Both the position numbers and the translations under genes were made by a program. From the NCBI GenBank assembly GCA_028290465.1, contig JAQGJU010000133.1, positions 1 to 64,000 of the forward strand: a stretch of 64,000 nt of DNA, in the 5' to 3' direction. Source of the stretch: Xanthobacteraceae bacterium. GTDB taxonomy: Bacteria; Pseudomonadota; Alphaproteobacteria; Rhizobiales; Xanthobacteraceae. The notes under the pieces are model-generated. The model saw only the letters and a list, made by a program, of their open reading frames with translations. It did no database searches and had not been told where the DNA came from. The stretch's first letter is position 1. Each line of letters begins with the position of its first letter. This document shows positions 32,198 through 39,451 of this stretch, in pieces.

Positions 32198-32274
32198 GCT
32201 CCCGTGGCTCGACTGGATCAGGCGCCGGTTTTCTAAACCGGATCACGCAGGTTCGAATCCTGCCGGGAGCTCCT
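32198..32274 (+). tRNA. tRNA-Arg(TCT), array member 22, ending CCT
   Basis: Acceptor GCTCCCG/CGGGAGC, T73, then CCT instead of CCA. D arm GCTC...GGC, anticodon stem CCGGT/ACCGG with loop TTTCTAA, T loop TTCGAAT. It is the only array member without an encoded CCA and would need CCA repair by nucleotidyltransferase. Confidence 0.87.
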
Positions 32275-32291
32275 AGTCTTCAATTCAATAC

Positions 32292-32378
32292 GGAAGGTTG
32301 GCAGAGCGGCAATGCAGCGGGATGCTAACCCGCCGAGACCTTCGGGTCGCACAGGTTCGATCCCTGTACCTTCCGCCA
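32292..32378 (+). tRNA. tRNA-Ser(GCT), array member 23
   Basis: Acceptor GGAAGGT/ACCTTCC, G73, CCA. Anticodon stem GCGGG/CCCGC with loop ATGCTAA, class II variable arm (GACC-TTC-GGGTC), T loop TTCGATC. A complete, normal Ser tRNA. Confidence 0.94.
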
Positions 32379-32385
32379 CGACATC

Positions 32386-32459
32386 GCGGGCATAGTTCAA
32401 GGGTAGAGCGTCAGTCTTCCACACTGAAAACGCGGGTTCGAATCCCGCTGTCCGCACCA
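32386..32459 (+). tRNA. tRNA-Gly(TCC), array member 24
   Basis: Acceptor GCGGGCA/TGTCCGC, A73, CCA. D stem GTTC/GAGC, anticodon stem TCAGT/ACTGA with loop CTTCCAC, T loop TTCGAAT. Confidence 0.93.
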
Positions 32460-32480
32460 ATCCGAGCCCGCGCCAATCAC

Positions 32481-32555
32481 CGCAGCACCTCGCTGGCTGA
32501 GGGGCCCTTGCTCATAACGAGGGACAGGCGGGTTCGACACCCGTGGCTGCGACCA
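32481..32555 (+). tRNA. tRNA with CAT anticodon (Met or Ile2), array member 25
   Basis: Acceptor CGCAGCA/GGCTGCG with C1-G72 paired, A73, CCA. Anticodon stem CCTTG/CGAGG with loop CTCATAA, T loop TTCGACA. It is not an initiator. With member 11 it makes two CAT tRNAs, so one may serve ATA as Ile2. Confidence 0.82.
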
Positions 32556-32587
32556 TCGCTCCGCCGCTCTCTCGGCGTTCTGCTTCT

Positions 32588-32663
32588 CCTGACTTAGCTC
32601 AACGGTTAGAGCGCTCGGCTGTGGACCGGGAGACCGCGGGTTCGACACCCCGAGTCAGGACCA
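32588..32663 (+). tRNA. tRNA-His(GTG), array member 26
   Basis: Acceptor CCTGACT/AGTCAGG, A73, CCA. D stem GCTC/GAGC, anticodon stem CTCGG/CCGGG with loop CTGTGGA, T loop TTCGACA. The nearly universal G-1:C73 pair of His tRNAs is absent: position -1 is T facing A73. Loss of G-1 with A73 is known in part of the Alphaproteobacteria. Confidence 0.9.
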
Positions 32664-32670
32664 ATCCATC

Positions 32671-32742
32671 ATCGGCGCGCACCGGGTGCGACACGGTCTC
32701 CAAAACCGCTGTCCGTAGGTTCGACTCCTGCCGCCGGTGCCA
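32671..32742 (+). tRNA. tRNA-Trp(CCA), array member 27
   Basis: Acceptor ATCGGCG/CGCCGGT, G73, CCA. The D arm is reduced to GCAC-CGG-GTGC. Anticodon stem CGGT/ACCG with loop CTCCAAA, T loop TTCGACT. It is the last gene of the array. Confidence 0.85.
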
Positions 32743-33140
32743 TTGAGGCTACGCCAAGCGCACTCGGAAGCGCACACGCGCAGCGACGCGGAAGCGCCAC
32801 GCCCACATGCTGGCGAACATGACGGAACGCCTATTCAAAATGGCGACGAACATGCCCACCGGGAAAAGCCCCACAAGCTTATAAAATAGTTAGGGAGCCT
32901 GGACTGGCTGGGGGCGGGAGGATTCGAACTTCCACATGCCATTTTCGAATTATCCATTTGAAATCTAAAGACTATTTTCGGCCCATTTGGCCAATTCAGC
33001 AGGCAGAGACGGGCACCGTACCAGGCTGCGACATGGGCAAGAACAACCACGAGTTTGGCAGACACTCGTCTGACCCGCGCTTGGCCGTCTTTGTGTAGTA
33101 GATTGACGTTCCGAAAATCGGTTTGCATCAAGGTCGGACG
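32743..33140. other. Intergenic region after the tRNA array
   Basis: It holds a tRNA-Gln 3' fragment (32905-32945) and otherwise no gene I can support. A frame on the minus strand across 32835-33284 has no ribosome binding site or family likeness. Confidence 0.5.
32905..32945 (-). repeat. tRNA-Gln 3'-end fragment (possible old att site)
   Basis: TGGCTGGGGGCGGGAGGATT and the following CGAAC..CC.CATG.C copy the last ~33 bases of the intact tRNA-Gln(TTG) at 50312-50386, in the same orientation and with a few changes. The anticodon and D arms are absent. Fragments like this mark the far end of elements integrated at a tRNA 3' end. Confidence 0.6.
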
Positions 33141-34865
33141 ATGAACGTTCGCGATATCAAGACTTCGATAGCGGCCAGTCGACTGGGTTTCGACCGCTAT
33201 ATCCTGGATTTGGACTGCGGCCGTCTCTTGGTCGACGATAAGGAGATCGTCCTTAGACCAAAAACCTTCGCCGTTCTGCGGCACCTGGTCGAAAATCCGC
33301 GCCGGCTCATCTCCAAGGACGCGCTCTTTGCAGCAGTCTGGCCGAATCTCACCGTCACGGACGATGCTTTGGTGCAGAGCATTGGCGAATTGCGACGGGC
33401 CCTGGGAGAAGACGGAGCGCGCCTGATCAAGACGATTCCGCGCCGCGGTTATCGACTTGAAGCCGATGTGCGGACACTTGACCCAGCGGGCCCGTCTTCA
33501 GCCGGACCCGTGCCTATCCCGGATCGACAACCGCAGCCCGCCGCTTCCGCGCGCGGCAAACTGATCGCCCCCATCATCCTTGCCGTGATGGTCCTTGCTG
33601 TATTGCTATGGAGCAGTCTGGGAAGCGACTGGACATTTCCGAGCTGGCCCGGGTTAAACGATCGCCCCGCCATCAGAAGCTCCGAGATCGCCGCCAAGCC
33701 ATCGATTGCTGTCCTGCCGCTCGTCATCCTGGGCGATAATTCAGTCAAAGAGTACTTTGCGGATGGGCTGACGCAGGACGTCATCAACGCACTCGGCCGG
33801 TTCTCTGCATTGACCGTTATGTCCTGGAACGCGGTGTTCCCTTACAAGAACAAGCCGGCGCATCCGGAAGATATTCGCCGCGTTCTGGGTGTGCGCTATT
33901 TTGTCGAAGGCAGCGTTCGCCAGATTGGCGACCGGATACGCGTGATCGCGCAGCTCGTCGATGCGAGTGACGGGCGGGTGCTGTGGTCGGCGCGCTTTGA
34001 CGAAGCGCTGGCGGACGTATTTGTGTTGCAAGACAACATGACAACCCAGATCGTCGGCGTGCTGGCGGTTCGCGTAGCGCAGACCGAACAACGCCGGGTG
34101 TCGGCAAAGCCAACCGAAAGTCTTGAAGCTTACGACTATGTGCTTCGCGCCAGGCCGGCACTGCAACGGCCGACGCGCGCCAACAATGTAGAGGCCCGGG
34201 CGCTGTTGCGGCGCGCAATCCAGCTCGATCCGGGCTACGCCGCGGCCTATGCTGCGCTTGCCGAAACCTTTCACATCGATGTGGCGATGGGCTGGGCGCA
34301 ATCACCAGGGGATTCCTTAGGCCGAGCAGAGCAAATGGCAAATGAGGCGCTCAGACATGATGCCTCCGAGGTGCGCGCCCGCATCATCCTCGGCCGCATT
34401 CATCTTTTTTATCAGCGCCACGAGCAAGCGCAGGCAGAAATAGATCGTGCGATAGCGATCAATCCGAACGACCCCCATGGACTTGCTGGCCGCGGCAACA
34501 TTTTGTTGTGGCTGGGACAGACGGATGCAGCAATCCAGTCCTTGGAGCTCGCGCGCCGTATCGATCCTGAGTTGAATGCGATCGATCGCAATTCACTCAG
34601 TCTCGCCTACTATCTCAAACGGCGCTACGACGCGGCGATCGAGGAGGCCGAGATCAATGTTCGCCAAACCGAGAGCGCGCATTTCAGCCGAGCTGTACTG
34701 GCGGCGGCCTATGCGCAGCGAAACCAGACCGAAGACGCGGCCCGTATCGTGACAACGATTCGCCAACTCGATCCGACCTTCAACCCGCAAGACTTCGGGA
34801 CCAAGTTTCTAAACCCTGTCGATCTCGAACGCCTGCGCGATGGACTCCGCAAGGCGGGATTGTAG
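33141..34865 (+). CDS. CadC-like membrane regulator with winged helix and TPR repeats
   Basis: The product is 574 residues from the ATG at 33141, with AAGG seven bases upstream. Residues ~15-110 are an OmpR/PhoB-type winged helix (LRPKTFAVLRHLVENPRRLI and SIGELRRALGEDG, then TIPRRGYRL). A proline-rich linker and one TM segment (APIILAVMVLAVLLW) follow. The C-terminal part starts with SIAVLPLVILGD...YFADGLTQDVI, an adenylate-cyclase/TolB-like module common in this architecture, and continues with TPR repeats from ~residue 340. It probably senses a periplasmic signal and regulates transcription directly. No target is evident. Confidence 0.85.
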   Translation: MNVRDIKTSIAASRLGFDRYILDLDCGRLLVDDKEIVLRPKTFAVLRHLVENPRRLISKDALFAAVWPNLTVTDDALVQSIGELRRALGEDGARLIKTIPRRGYRLEADVRTLDPAGPSSAGPVPIPDRQPQPAASARGKLIAPIILAVMVLAVLLWSSLGSDWTFPSWPGLNDRPAIRSSEIAAKPSIAVLPLVILGDNSVKEYFADGLTQDVINALGRFSALTVMSWNAVFPYKNKPAHPEDIRRVLGVRYFVEGSVRQIGDRIRVIAQLVDASDGRVLWSARFDEALADVFVLQDNMTTQIVGVLAVRVAQTEQRRVSAKPTESLEAYDYVLRARPALQRPTRANNVEARALLRRAIQLDPGYAAAYAALAETFHIDVAMGWAQSPGDSLGRAEQMANEALRHDASEVRARIILGRIHLFYQRHEQAQAEIDRAIAINPNDPHGLAGRGNILLWLGQTDAAIQSLELARRIDPELNAIDRNSLSLAYYLKRRYDAAIEEAEINVRQTESAHFSRAVLAAAYAQRNQTEDAARIVTTIRQLDPTFNPQDFGTKFLNPVDLERLRDGLRKAGL

Positions 34866-34869
34866 CCTG

Positions 34870-34924
34870 CTAGAGCGCGATGCGCCTGAGTTGAATCGCT
34901 ATCGCGCTCTAGCCTTTTGTTTGA
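34870..34924 (+). terminator. CTAGAGCG-type palindrome acting as terminator
   Basis: CTAGAGCGCGAT pairs perfectly with ATCGCGCTCTAG across an 19-base loop, followed by GCCTTTTGTTTG. It ends the CadC-like gene and faces the YHS gene. The CTAGAGCG ends match the larger repeats at 3965 and 31929, so it belongs to the same family of interspersed elements. Confidence 0.7.
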
Positions 34925-34964
34925 GCATGGTGGTCACGAGTCAGGAACAGCGAGCCAGGAGCCG

Positions 34965-35420
34965 CTAACGGCTTCTCATCAGCGAATGATTCCGATTCGC
35001 TTTGTCGATGTTTTCTGTAAGGTTCTCTTGGAAGAGACCCGGGCCGGTCGACTTGCCAAACATATATAGCTTGCCCCCGCTGATCAGCCAGTTCTTCGGA
35101 TCGGCTTCAATGAGTTCGCCCCGGGCCATGGCATTGGCGCAGCGGTTTGGGAATTGCGGCGCGTAGCGCACGGGATCGGCCTTGAAAAGCTCGCGATGCT
35201 CGGCGCTCAAGAACAAATAGCGGAATTCGTCCCAAACATATTCGAATTCCGGCAAGCCGCGCTGGGCGCTTCCATGGGTGAAATAGGCGACCGTGTCGTA
35301 GCCATGAATAGCCAGCGCCGTCTTGTCCGCAGCCTGCAAGGGTGGCGCCGACATAAGGGCTGAGCCGGCGCCAATCAACGCGAGCCCGCAAAGGATATTT
35401 CGTCGCGAGAGAGCGTGCAT
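34965..35420 (-). CDS. YHS-domain protein with Tat-like signal
   Basis: The product is 151 residues. MHALSRRNILCGLALIGAGS contains SRRNIL, a twin-arginine motif, then a hydrophobic stretch and an A-rich cleavage region. The mature protein matches the YHS fold: ALAIHGYDTVAYFTHG, EFEYVWDEFRYLFLSAEHRE, and RYAPQFPNRCANAMARGE. YHS domains bind metals in copper and other metal-handling proteins. It is probably periplasmic. It is divergent from the haloperoxidase-like gene at 35601, and the two may share regulation. Confidence 0.85.
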   Translation of the reverse strand: MHALSRRNILCGLALIGAGSALMSAPPLQAADKTALAIHGYDTVAYFTHGSAQRGLPEFEYVWDEFRYLFLSAEHRELFKADPVRYAPQFPNRCANAMARGELIEADPKNWLISGGKLYMFGKSTGPGLFQENLTENIDKANRNHSLMRSR

Positions 35421-35600
35421 GGCGAATTCCCCCGTATTTCGACCGATTATAGCTCGCCAGACCCGGAATGTCCGTCAAGATTCGGAGATTTTTCGGGATT
35501 TCCTTCGGCTTCTCTCGTTACGGCGGCGTGGCGCGTGGTGCCAACTCGTCACGGGTCAATGAACCTCCTTGACCCATCCAGGGCAAGAAGGAGCCTTACA

Positions 35601-36896
35601 ATGACGCGTCAATCTCAGATCGGGCGGCCGGCCAATCCGCGACCGGCGAAAACACCGTTGAGTCCAGCCACGGCGCTGGTGGCCGGGCTGATCCTCTTGG
35701 GAACCGCATCCGGTGCGCATGCCGACGTCGTAACCGACTGGAACACCAAGACTGAAGCCATCCTGATCGCCAAGCAGCGCAATTCCCAAGTTTCGGCTCG
35801 GGAGATGGCGATCCTTCATGTTTCAATGTTCGAAGCGGTAAACGCTGTCGAACGGCGATATGCGCCTTACACGATCAGTCTGGCGGCCGAAAAAACCACC
35901 TCAAAGGAAGCCGCGGCTGCGGCTGCCGCGCATGCCGTCCTCATCGCTCTTTATCCCGACCAACTGCCGCAGCTTGATGCCGGTCTCGCCGCCTCCTTGG
36001 CGTCTATCGCTGAAGGTGACGCAAAGGCAAAGGGAATAGATCTCGGCAAGAAGGCCGCGGCCGCCGTCATGGCGCTCCGTACCAACGACGGCAGCAACGC
36101 GCCGGAAAGCTACCGTCCCCATACCAGCGCGGGAGTCTATGTGCCGACCACGATCCCGGTTTCTTCGACGTTCGGCGCGATGAGCCCTTGGGTGATGAAG
36201 ACCGGATCCGACTTCCGGCCGGCGCCGCCACCGGCGCTCAACTCGCCGACATGGACCAAGGACGTGAACGAAGTGAAAGAACTCGGGGGCCGCACCAGCG
36301 TCGTGCGCACCGCTGACCAGACCAACATCGGCCGCTTTTGGTTCTTCACAGGTCCGCAGACATGGAACCCAATCCTTCGGCAGGTTGTGGTCAATAAAAA
36401 CATGGATGTGGTCGACAGTGCGCGTCTATTTGCTCTCGTTGCCATGGCAGGCAACGACGCCTACATCGCCGTGCTTGACGCCAAATACTTCTTCAGTTTT
36501 TGGCGCCCGATCACGGCGATCCGGAACGCCGATCTGAGCAAAAATACAGAAACGCCGCGTGAAGCCGCTTGGCTGCCGTTGGGCGATACGCCGATGCACC
36601 CCGAATATCCATGTGCACATTGCATCGCCTCCACCGCGGCCGGCACTGTTGTTCAGGAAATAGTCGGTAACGAGGTTGCCGAGATCACGATGACGAGTCC
36701 GACGGCGCCTGGGATTACGCGAAAGTGGACGCGGATCCAGGACTATCTGGACGAAGTATCGATGGCGCGCATTTACGCAGGCTTCCACTATCGCTTCTCA
36801 ACCAAGGTCGGAGAAGACATGGGCCGCAAGATTGCCGGACTAACCGTGGCGACGCAGTTACTCGGCGCGACCGCATCGGCCAAACCGAATCGCTGA
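35601..36896 (+). CDS. Vanadium-dependent haloperoxidase/PAP2-family protein, secreted
   Basis: The product is 431 residues from the ATG at 35601 (AAGGAGCC is upstream). A signal-like segment (ATALVAGLILLGTASGAHA) leads into a helical protein of the vanadium haloperoxidase/acid phosphatase superfamily: FWRPITAIR, MHPEYPCAHCIASTAAG (the His-containing block) and RIYAGFHYRFSTKVGEDMGR. The usual SGH active-site serine-glycine is replaced by CAH, so catalysis may differ from the model enzymes. It may act as a phosphatase or haloperoxidase in the periplasm. Confidence 0.8.
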   Translation: MTRQSQIGRPANPRPAKTPLSPATALVAGLILLGTASGAHADVVTDWNTKTEAILIAKQRNSQVSAREMAILHVSMFEAVNAVERRYAPYTISLAAEKTTSKEAAAAAAAHAVLIALYPDQLPQLDAGLAASLASIAEGDAKAKGIDLGKKAAAAVMALRTNDGSNAPESYRPHTSAGVYVPTTIPVSSTFGAMSPWVMKTGSDFRPAPPPALNSPTWTKDVNEVKELGGRTSVVRTADQTNIGRFWFFTGPQTWNPILRQVVVNKNMDVVDSARLFALVAMAGNDAYIAVLDAKYFFSFWRPITAIRNADLSKNTETPREAAWLPLGDTPMHPEYPCAHCIASTAAGTVVQEIVGNEVAEITMTSPTAPGITRKWTRIQDYLDEVSMARIYAGFHYRFSTKVGEDMGRKIAGLTVATQLLGATASAKPNR

Positions 36897-37461
36897 ACAA
36901 TGACGGCCATCGCGCCCAAATAAAATGACGGCGGAGCCAGCCGGCAGAATTGCCGGCTGGCGTTCATTCCCAAGGAGCGTGGCATGTCTGCATGCGTCAG
37001 ACGGGGAAGTGACGCGCTTTGAATCAGATGTGCGGACGACCCAAGCCGCAGACATCTCGCCGCCGATTGCACGGCGTTGTCTGGCGGAAATTGCGCTCGC
37101 GCTACCAGAGGGCCGGCAGCGCGAAAAGCGCGCCATTCGCGGGCTTTCTCGCTGGCTCGATCTGACCGGAGACCGGGAGCAGACTGGCTGGCTGGGGCGC
37201 CAGTGGTGATCGCGCCGATCTCCGAGGGCGGATCGCATCTAACAGGGATACTTACAGGGAATTCGATCAACACTAGCACGGTGCACCGCCCTGATCGCTC
37301 GGACGCCCTTACGCTTTGAGCACTCGGTGAGTAATTCCCTAGCTGATTGAACAGGGAATGTGTGGACCGAAATCAGGGACTTGTGGCGCTCCGCGCGTTT
37401 CCGGAGCGCGTCCGACGCCAGTGTTCGCCGTGGCGGCGACACTTTAGCGGAGCGTCAGGCT
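36897..37461. other. Intergenic region with direct-repeat copy A and ACAGGGAA motifs
   Basis: No gene is supported. Bases 37005-37198 copy the sequence at 49926-50322. From 37238 to 37361 the motif ACAGGGA(A/T) occurs three times and once inverted (ATTCCCT at 37332), a word family often seen in Rhizobiales intergenic repeats. Confidence 0.6.
37005..37198. repeat. Island direct repeat, copy A (ends in tRNA-Gln 3' fragment)
   Basis: Two blocks match copy B. 37005-37065 (GAAGTGAC.CGCTTTGAATC onward) matches 49926-49986; 37111-37198 (GGCCGGCAGCGCGAAAA onward) matches 50226-50322. Copy A ends in TGGCTGGGGCG, the last 11 bases of tRNA-Gln, then diverges, while copy B continues into the complete tRNA. 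The two copies flank ~13 kb. Confidence 0.75.
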
Positions 37462-38100
37462 TCACTTCGGTTGCGCGGCGCGTGGCAACGCCTGGCAGTT
37501 ACTCGTGGCGGGCCCGGCCTCGAACCTATCTTTCACCCAGGCCTGTGCGACCGCCCGTCCTTGCTGCACCACGGCTTCGTGATCGGCGCTCGGCACCACG
37601 CGATAGGTCAGCTCGTTGCCACTGGCGCACAGCTTGTCGGCCACTACGTCTGTCGTGCGGGGCTGTACCGTGACGTCCGCGGTGCCTTGCATCATCAGCG
37701 TGGGCGCCGCGATGCGAACGACGCCCGGATCGTTCGCGTCGGTCCATGTCACCACGCCCGACAGATCCACGCTCGGAACAAACTGATCCTTCGGAATCGC
37801 GCTCGCCCAATAGCCCTTGCTCAGCGATTGCGAGACGCATTCCTGGCGCAACCGCAGCAGGTTGGCGAGCGTCCGCGGCGTCAGAATGCGCGCGAGGTCC
37901 ACGTTCGCGTCCGTCGAGGCGATGGATTGCGGGACATACATCGCATAGACTAGCAGCAACGACGGCTCGCTCGCCTTGGTCATGGCGGCGATGCGACCGT
38001 CGAGATCGGACGCCGGCGCGAACGCGACATTGCCGAGCAGTGTGAACTCCGGCGCGTAGCCCGGCCCGGCCTGGGCAAAGGGTACGTATGAGACGAGTTC
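37462..38100 (-). pseudogene. Secretory lipase C-terminal fragment
   Basis: The remaining frame reads YAPEFTLLGNVAFAPASDLD early and PTLMMQGTADVTVQPRTTDV then VPSADHEAVVQQ near the end, matching the C-terminal half of LIP-type alpha/beta hydrolases with their Asp and His. The upstream part with the GxSxG serine is gone: an in-frame stop lies at 38101-38103. The gene was cut near one end of the putative island. Confidence 0.75.
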
Positions 38101-38325
38101 TTAGAACGACCTATGATTGCGGCTACTCTGAAACGCTAGCCCGTTCACGCGCAAATGAGGGAAGCATAGCCGATCGAGACCGGCGGCTACTACGCGCGGC
38201 CTTGCCGCCCCTTCACAGCACCAACTCGATGGCTAAGATCCGGTCCGCGGCGATGAACTTGTTGTCGGCTATCCGCTGTGTATAGGGTGCGCGCACCTGC
38301 TGCGAGCGAGCCATCGGGAGGTTGT
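38101..38325. other. Junction region between lipase fragment and DHOD-like gene
   Basis: Short stretch without a supported gene. A mini-frame (MAKIRSAAMNLLSAIRCV, 38230-38286) ends just before the next gene and has no evident ribosome binding site. Confidence 0.4.
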
Positions 38326-39372
38326 TTGTCACAGAGCCAAATCAAGGTCGGACGCGTCGATCTGAAGAACCCGCTCATTGCTGGTTCTGCCGAGCATTTA
38401 ATCGACGCCGATGGTGTCCGACGCGCCTTGCATACGGGTGTCGGCGCCGTTGTGGTGAAGTCCACCAACCGGTCGGAGGCGGCACGCGACCAGTTGCAGC
38501 GCGCCGAATACATGCTGCTGGATGAGAATTGGCGGTCCATTCCATGGAACGCGCAAGCCCCCGCGAATGCGTTTGTTGCCTGCCGCTCCGGCCTCACGCC
38601 GCAATCCTTCGACGCCTGGCTCGACCAGACGGCGCAGCTCGACCGCGAAGCGAAGATGCTGGAGTCTTATACGGTGGCAAGTCTGATCTTCGACGAAATT
38701 GATTCCACGGTGCAGATGGCCAGGCAAGTCGAACAGGCCGGCATACGCGTCCTCGAGCTGAATATTGGAACGCCCTATGCCAGCCAGGCAGCCAAAGGCG
38801 CAGTGTCGACGGAGTTGGAGCCGCGTCGCGTCACCGAGATCGTCGCCGCGGTGCGCGGCGCCGTTTCCCTACCGCTCTGGGTCAAGATCACCGGCCAGAG
38901 CGAACGCGTGCCGGAACTCGCCGATGCGGCTTCGCAGGCCGGCGGCGAAGCAATCGTGATGGCGGGGCGGCTGTTGGGGCTGATTCCGGACGTCGATACG
39001 TTTGAGCCGATGCTGGGGACTACGTTGGGGGTCGGTGGCTTTTGGAATCTCCCGCTGACCTGCCAATGGCTGGCGCTGGCGCGCACCCGCCTCGGTGCCG
39101 ACAAGCCGCTCATCGCCACCAATGGCGCGCAGTCCGGGCTCGATATAGCCCGCATGATGCTCGCCGGCGCATTCGCGGTGCAAATGTCCTCACCGGTGAT
39201 GCTGCGCGGGTTTGAGTTGCTCTCGCAGGCGTTGTCGGAGTTTGAATCCTATCTGGCCGAGAAGAAAATCTCGGCGCCGGAGTTGATCGGTCGCGCGGCC
39301 GACAGCCGCAAGACGTTCGCCGCAATGCCGCTGCGAAAGGACAATTGGCGAAACTATATCCCGTCGGCGTGA
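38326..39372 (+). CDS. Dihydroorotate dehydrogenase-like FMN oxidoreductase
   Basis: The product is 348 residues from a TTG at 38326, preceded by GGGAGG. It has the DHOD/dihydropyrimidine-dehydrogenase TIM barrel: NPLIAGSAEHLIDADGVRRA, GAVVVKS, VLELNIGTP, LPLWVKITGQ, EAIVMAGR, and PLIATNGAQSGLDIARMMLA with GAFAVQMSS near the FMN phosphate site. It is not a standard PyrD (pyrD-specific NxxxPN and active-site Ser/Cys are not evident), so a catabolic flavoprotein role is likely. A broken TctC follows on the same strand. Confidence 0.78.
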   Translation: MSQSQIKVGRVDLKNPLIAGSAEHLIDADGVRRALHTGVGAVVVKSTNRSEAARDQLQRAEYMLLDENWRSIPWNAQAPANAFVACRSGLTPQSFDAWLDQTAQLDREAKMLESYTVASLIFDEIDSTVQMARQVEQAGIRVLELNIGTPYASQAAKGAVSTELEPRRVTEIVAAVRGAVSLPLWVKITGQSERVPELADAASQAGGEAIVMAGRLLGLIPDVDTFEPMLGTTLGVGGFWNLPLTCQWLALARTRLGADKPLIATNGAQSGLDIARMMLAGAFAVQMSSPVMLRGFELLSQALSEFESYLAEKKISAPELIGRAADSRKTFAAMPLRKDNWRNYIPSA

Positions 39373-39451
39373 TGTCCATTCCGGGGGCGCGCTACGCTGC
39401 GTCCCGCGGCCGTCCGTCAAAACAAAGAAATAGATGCCAGAGGAGCGCCCT

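Noticed and set aside
30402..32555. An initiator tRNA among the CAT members
   Set aside because: Neither has the C1xA72 mismatch or the GGG/CCC anticodon stem pairs of initiators.
28998..32700. Many short minus-strand proteins with (R)DSNLR, GIEPR or GFEPTT motifs
   Set aside because: These are translations of the antisense of tRNA T arms and acceptor ends, a known annotation artefact. Only the HNH and PPOX genes are real here.
28798..32742. A suppressor tRNA in the array that could read the TAG in the TctC gene
   Set aside because: No member has a CTA, TTA or TCA anticodon.
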